DNA of 64,000 nt from UBA10133 sp964348455 (GTDB taxonomy: Bacteria; Patescibacteriota; Microgenomatia; UBA1400; MFAQ01). Position numbers and translations under genes: made by a program. The notes beneath the pieces were generated by a model. It ran no database searches and was not told where the DNA came from. It saw only the letters and a list, made by a program, of their open reading frames with translations. Below, piece by piece: positions 62,180 through 64,000 of this stretch. The stretch spans positions 1 to 64,000 of the forward strand of contig CAYGCQ010000003.1 in assembly GCA_964348455.1 (NCBI GenBank), given 5' to 3'. The first letter of the stretch is position 1. Each line of letters starts with the position of its first letter.

Positions 62180-62980
62180 ATGACTTCTCAATCTGCAAAT
62201 GTTGATGATCTATTTGGCTCGGCGCGGTCAGAAGGTGTAATATCGGCTGCAAGTCACAAGGCTTTTACAATTCCCGACGTGGCTGATCAGATTAACCAGG
62301 CGATGGGTGTGCCAGCGATTGATGTGAAGGGTGGTTCCGAAATCTTCGCGGTAGAAATCTTGGTTGATGATTCTTGGTCAATCGCTCGAGCTGGAAACGA
62401 ACAAGCAATTCGTGATGGTGTAAACAAGGTTCGAGATGACCTGATGAAGGCAAAAAATAGCAAGTCAATTTTGATGTGCGTACGGTACTTGAATGGAGGA
62501 ATTGTAATCCCGTTTACTCCGATTGCTGACGTTCCTGCCCTTACTACGGCCAACTATCAAGCAAACGGTGGTACACCTTTCTATGACATGGCAGTTGTTA
62601 GCTATGGTGACCTAGTAGCTAAGACACAGGAATTTTCCGATCGTGGTGTTCCTGTACTTTCTGCAACACTTTTGGTTTGTGACGGTCATGATGAGGGTAG
62701 TATACGTTACCAAACTCCCGAATCGGTTGCTCCGCTGACAAAAGATTTTCTGTCAGGTGAACAACACATAGTTTGCGCTATGGGAATTCAAGACGACTTG
62801 GGTACTGATTTTGAAAGTATCTTCTTGCGAATGGGAGTTCTTCCTCAAAGTATTTTGAAAACTGACGCGACTGGTGCTGCAATCCGTAGAGGATTCGGAA
62901 CCTTCTCAACAGTGGCAACGACTGCTTCTCAGGGTGCTCCGGGATTTTCCCAGGCTCAAGTTGGTGGTTTTGCTGTGTAG
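62180..62980 (+). CDS. VWA-domain (TerY-like) protein
   Basis: 266 residues. After a short N-terminal region the VWA fold begins: metal-ion site DDSWS (D63, S65, S67), the Thr in ANGGTPFYDM near residue 130, and the Asp in LLVCDGHDEGS near residue 173. MIDAS residues are intact, so metal-dependent binding of a partner is expected. Length and cytoplasmic nature match TerY of stress systems, where it occurs with a PP2C phosphatase and a kinase, exactly the partners here. AAGGAG before the ATG; terminator follows. Confidence 0.9.
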   Translation: MTSQSANVDDLFGSARSEGVISAASHKAFTIPDVADQINQAMGVPAIDVKGGSEIFAVEILVDDSWSIARAGNEQAIRDGVNKVRDDLMKAKNSKSILMCVRYLNGGIVIPFTPIADVPALTTANYQANGGTPFYDMAVVSYGDLVAKTQEFSDRGVPVLSATLLVCDGHDEGSIRYQTPESVAPLTKDFLSGEQHIVCAMGIQDDLGTDFESIFLRMGVLPQSILKTDATGAAIRRGFGTFSTVATTASQGAPGFSQAQVGGFAV

Positions 62981-62998
62981 TTCGATTAAGTGTTATTT

Positions 62999-63025
62999 GC
63001 CCCGATTAATATCGGGGCATTTTTT
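62999..63025 (+). terminator. Rho-independent terminator of the four-gene operon
   Basis: GCCCCGAT-TAAT-ATCGGGGC stem (62999-63018) followed by a T-tract (63020-63025). Confidence 0.9.
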
Positions 63026-63082
63026 GTATCAATAAATCTAACTATTGAGTTTAATATGTAATATTTGTTATATTTAAGTGAG

Positions 63083-63721
63083 ATGGATATTGAAATTTCT
63101 GTACAGAATATAGCGCTTAATGGAGTATTGGAACTACCGAGTAGGACTAAGTCTTTGGTTGTATTTGCACATGGGTCGGGAAGTGGAAGGTATTCCGAAA
63201 GAAATTCTTTGGTGGCGTTGGGATTGCAAAAGTCTGGTATCGGGACTCTGCTTTTTGATCTTTTAACTGACAAGGAAGACGACGTTTATGAAAACAGATT
63301 TGATATGGAACTCCTTACGGATAGATTGATAGCGGTAACAAAATGGTGTTTTGAAGATGAGAAAACTAAAGAATTAAATATTGGGTATTATGGTTCCAGC
63401 ACCGGTGCGGCAGCTGCCTTGTCATCTGCCGCCTATTGGGGAACAAAAATTAAGGCCCTCGTTTCTAGAGGTGGTAGACCTGATTTGGCGATGGATGTAC
63501 TGGACTTAATTGAAGCTCCGACTTTGTTTATTGTGGGGGGTAACGATAAGGAGTTAGTTGCCCTGAATAGACAGGCTTATCAAAAAATGGGATGTGTAAA
63601 AAAAATTGAAGTAATCCCTGGAGCTACACACTTGTTTGAAGAATATGGTGCGATGGAGAAAGTTTCCGACTTGACAACTCAGTGGTTTTTAAAATATTTT
63701 TGGGGTGGAAATAGTAGATAA
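63083..63721 (+). CDS. Alpha/beta hydrolase (dienelactone-hydrolase-like)
   Basis: 212 residues. Oxyanion HGSGSG near residue 32, nucleophile in GYYGSSTGAAAAL near residue 105, Asp in IVGGNDKELV, and catalytic His in GATHLFEE. In many bacteria this family is fused to a phosphoribosyltransferase; here it stands alone. The ATG at 63083 fits the family better than the earlier 63065. TATATT (about 63069-63074) ends 8 bases before it. It lies after the terminator of the VWA operon, so it is a separate unit. Confidence 0.92.
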   Translation: MDIEISVQNIALNGVLELPSRTKSLVVFAHGSGSGRYSERNSLVALGLQKSGIGTLLFDLLTDKEDDVYENRFDMELLTDRLIAVTKWCFEDEKTKELNIGYYGSSTGAAAALSSAAYWGTKIKALVSRGGRPDLAMDVLDLIEAPTLFIVGGNDKELVALNRQAYQKMGCVKKIEVIPGATHLFEEYGAMEKVSDLTTQWFLKYFWGGNSR

Positions 63722-63728
63722 AAATGAG

Positions 63729-64000
63729 TTATTGAAGAAGTTTATGGAGGACAGAGTAGCCCCCGACAGCCAACAGAACAGAACCAAAAAGGTTGCTGAG
63801 GATGGATGTCCAGAGGTATTTCCAAAAACTAACATGATACATACCAGCTGTTACGGAGACGACTTTGCCTCCAAATTGAGGAACAAACCGGCCACAGATT
63901 AAATACCAGGCAGAGTCGGCTGGAAAGTTGCCAAGACCAAAAGGGAGGTTGTGTCTTTGTTTGTCAAAATCAGCAATCTGAGCAAGGCCTTTGCCAATAA
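63729..64000 (-). CDS. DedA-like (VTT-domain) membrane protein, partial
   Basis: The 3' part of a minus-strand gene that begins beyond the window. It encodes about 90 residues: GLGNFPADSAWYLICGRFVP, VSVTAGMYHVSFWKYLW, SNLFGSVLLAVGGYSVLHKL and a TAA at 63729-63731. The RFVP...AG segment is the conserved re-entrant loop of DedA/SNARE-associated proteins, linked to lipid and undecaprenyl-phosphate movement. Stops 8 bases from the convergent hydrolase gene. Confidence 0.82.
   Translation of the reverse strand, partial: IGKGLAQIADFDKQRHNLPFGLGNFPADSAWYLICGRFVPQFGGKVVSVTAGMYHVSFWKYLWTSILSNLFGSVLLAVGGYSVLHKLLQ

Noticed and set aside
63705..63902. 65-residue plus-strand reading frame
   Set aside because: Antisense to the DedA-like gene (63729-64000), whose protein has clear family features; the plus-strand product has none.
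1..64000. Alternative genetic code (TGA read as Gly, as in some CPR lineages)
   Set aside because: TGA ends real genes (smpB, znuC, several pilins) and no conserved protein has an internal TGA.

Overview
The window looks like a piece of a Candidate Phyla Radiation (Patescibacteria) chromosome, most likely Microgenomates-like. That placement is inference: it rests on a small-genome gene style, a relaxase-free type IV secretion-like cluster of the kind seen in these bacteria, a self-splicing intron inside a tRNA gene, and many small secreted or membrane proteins of unknown function. Coding uses the standard bacterial code: TGA serves as a stop, for example at the end of smpB.

Layout. 1-3489 is the replication origin: dnaA, an intergenic oriC with DnaA boxes and an AT-rich stretch, then dnaN. 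3544-28609 is dominated by a type IV secretion-like apparatus, mostly on the minus strand: a membrane-anchored protein, an M23 peptidase, a VirB4 ATPase with a separate N-terminal-domain gene, a PrgI-like protein, a VirB6/TrbL-like protein, a huge secreted lytic-transglycosylase protein, and nine small two-helix VirB2/TrbC-like pilin paralogues. pyrG, two very large uncharacterised cytoplasmic proteins, a polyprenyl synthase, uppS and a 6S-like RNA are interspersed. No relaxase, coupling ATPase or integrase was seen.

28685-40200 carries cell-envelope genes (SpoIID-like, PH-like, a degenerate-phosphatase/propeller protein), the trans-translation pair ssrA/smpB, comF, a ZnuABC-type metal transporter and a lycopene-cyclase-like gene broken by a frameshift. 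40228-43926 is a tRNA-rich area (five Ser and two Arg tRNAs) with an octanucleotide tandem repeat interrupted by a 100-N assembly gap. 44054-51157 holds a large sensor kinase with its response regulator, dnaG, rpoD and tdk. 51202-58081 includes an HNH protein beside a tRNA-Asn gene interrupted by a group I intron, a PLP-enzyme/radical-SAM pair with a second homopolymer frameshift, a phosphodiester glycosidase and msrAB.

58281-63025 is a distinct four-gene operon, PP2C phosphatase - protein kinase with zinc ribbon - isochorismatase-like hydrolase - VWA protein. It resembles the phosphatase/kinase/VWA triad (TerY-P) of tellurium-resistance-type stress systems. An alpha/beta hydrolase and the 3' part of a DedA-like membrane protein close the window.

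A global feature stands out. Most first genes of transcription units have a -10 box (TAnnAT type) ending only 5-9 bases before the start codon, and so appear to be transcribed as leaderless mRNAs. The PP2C operon instead has a long leader and strong Shine-Dalgarno sites.
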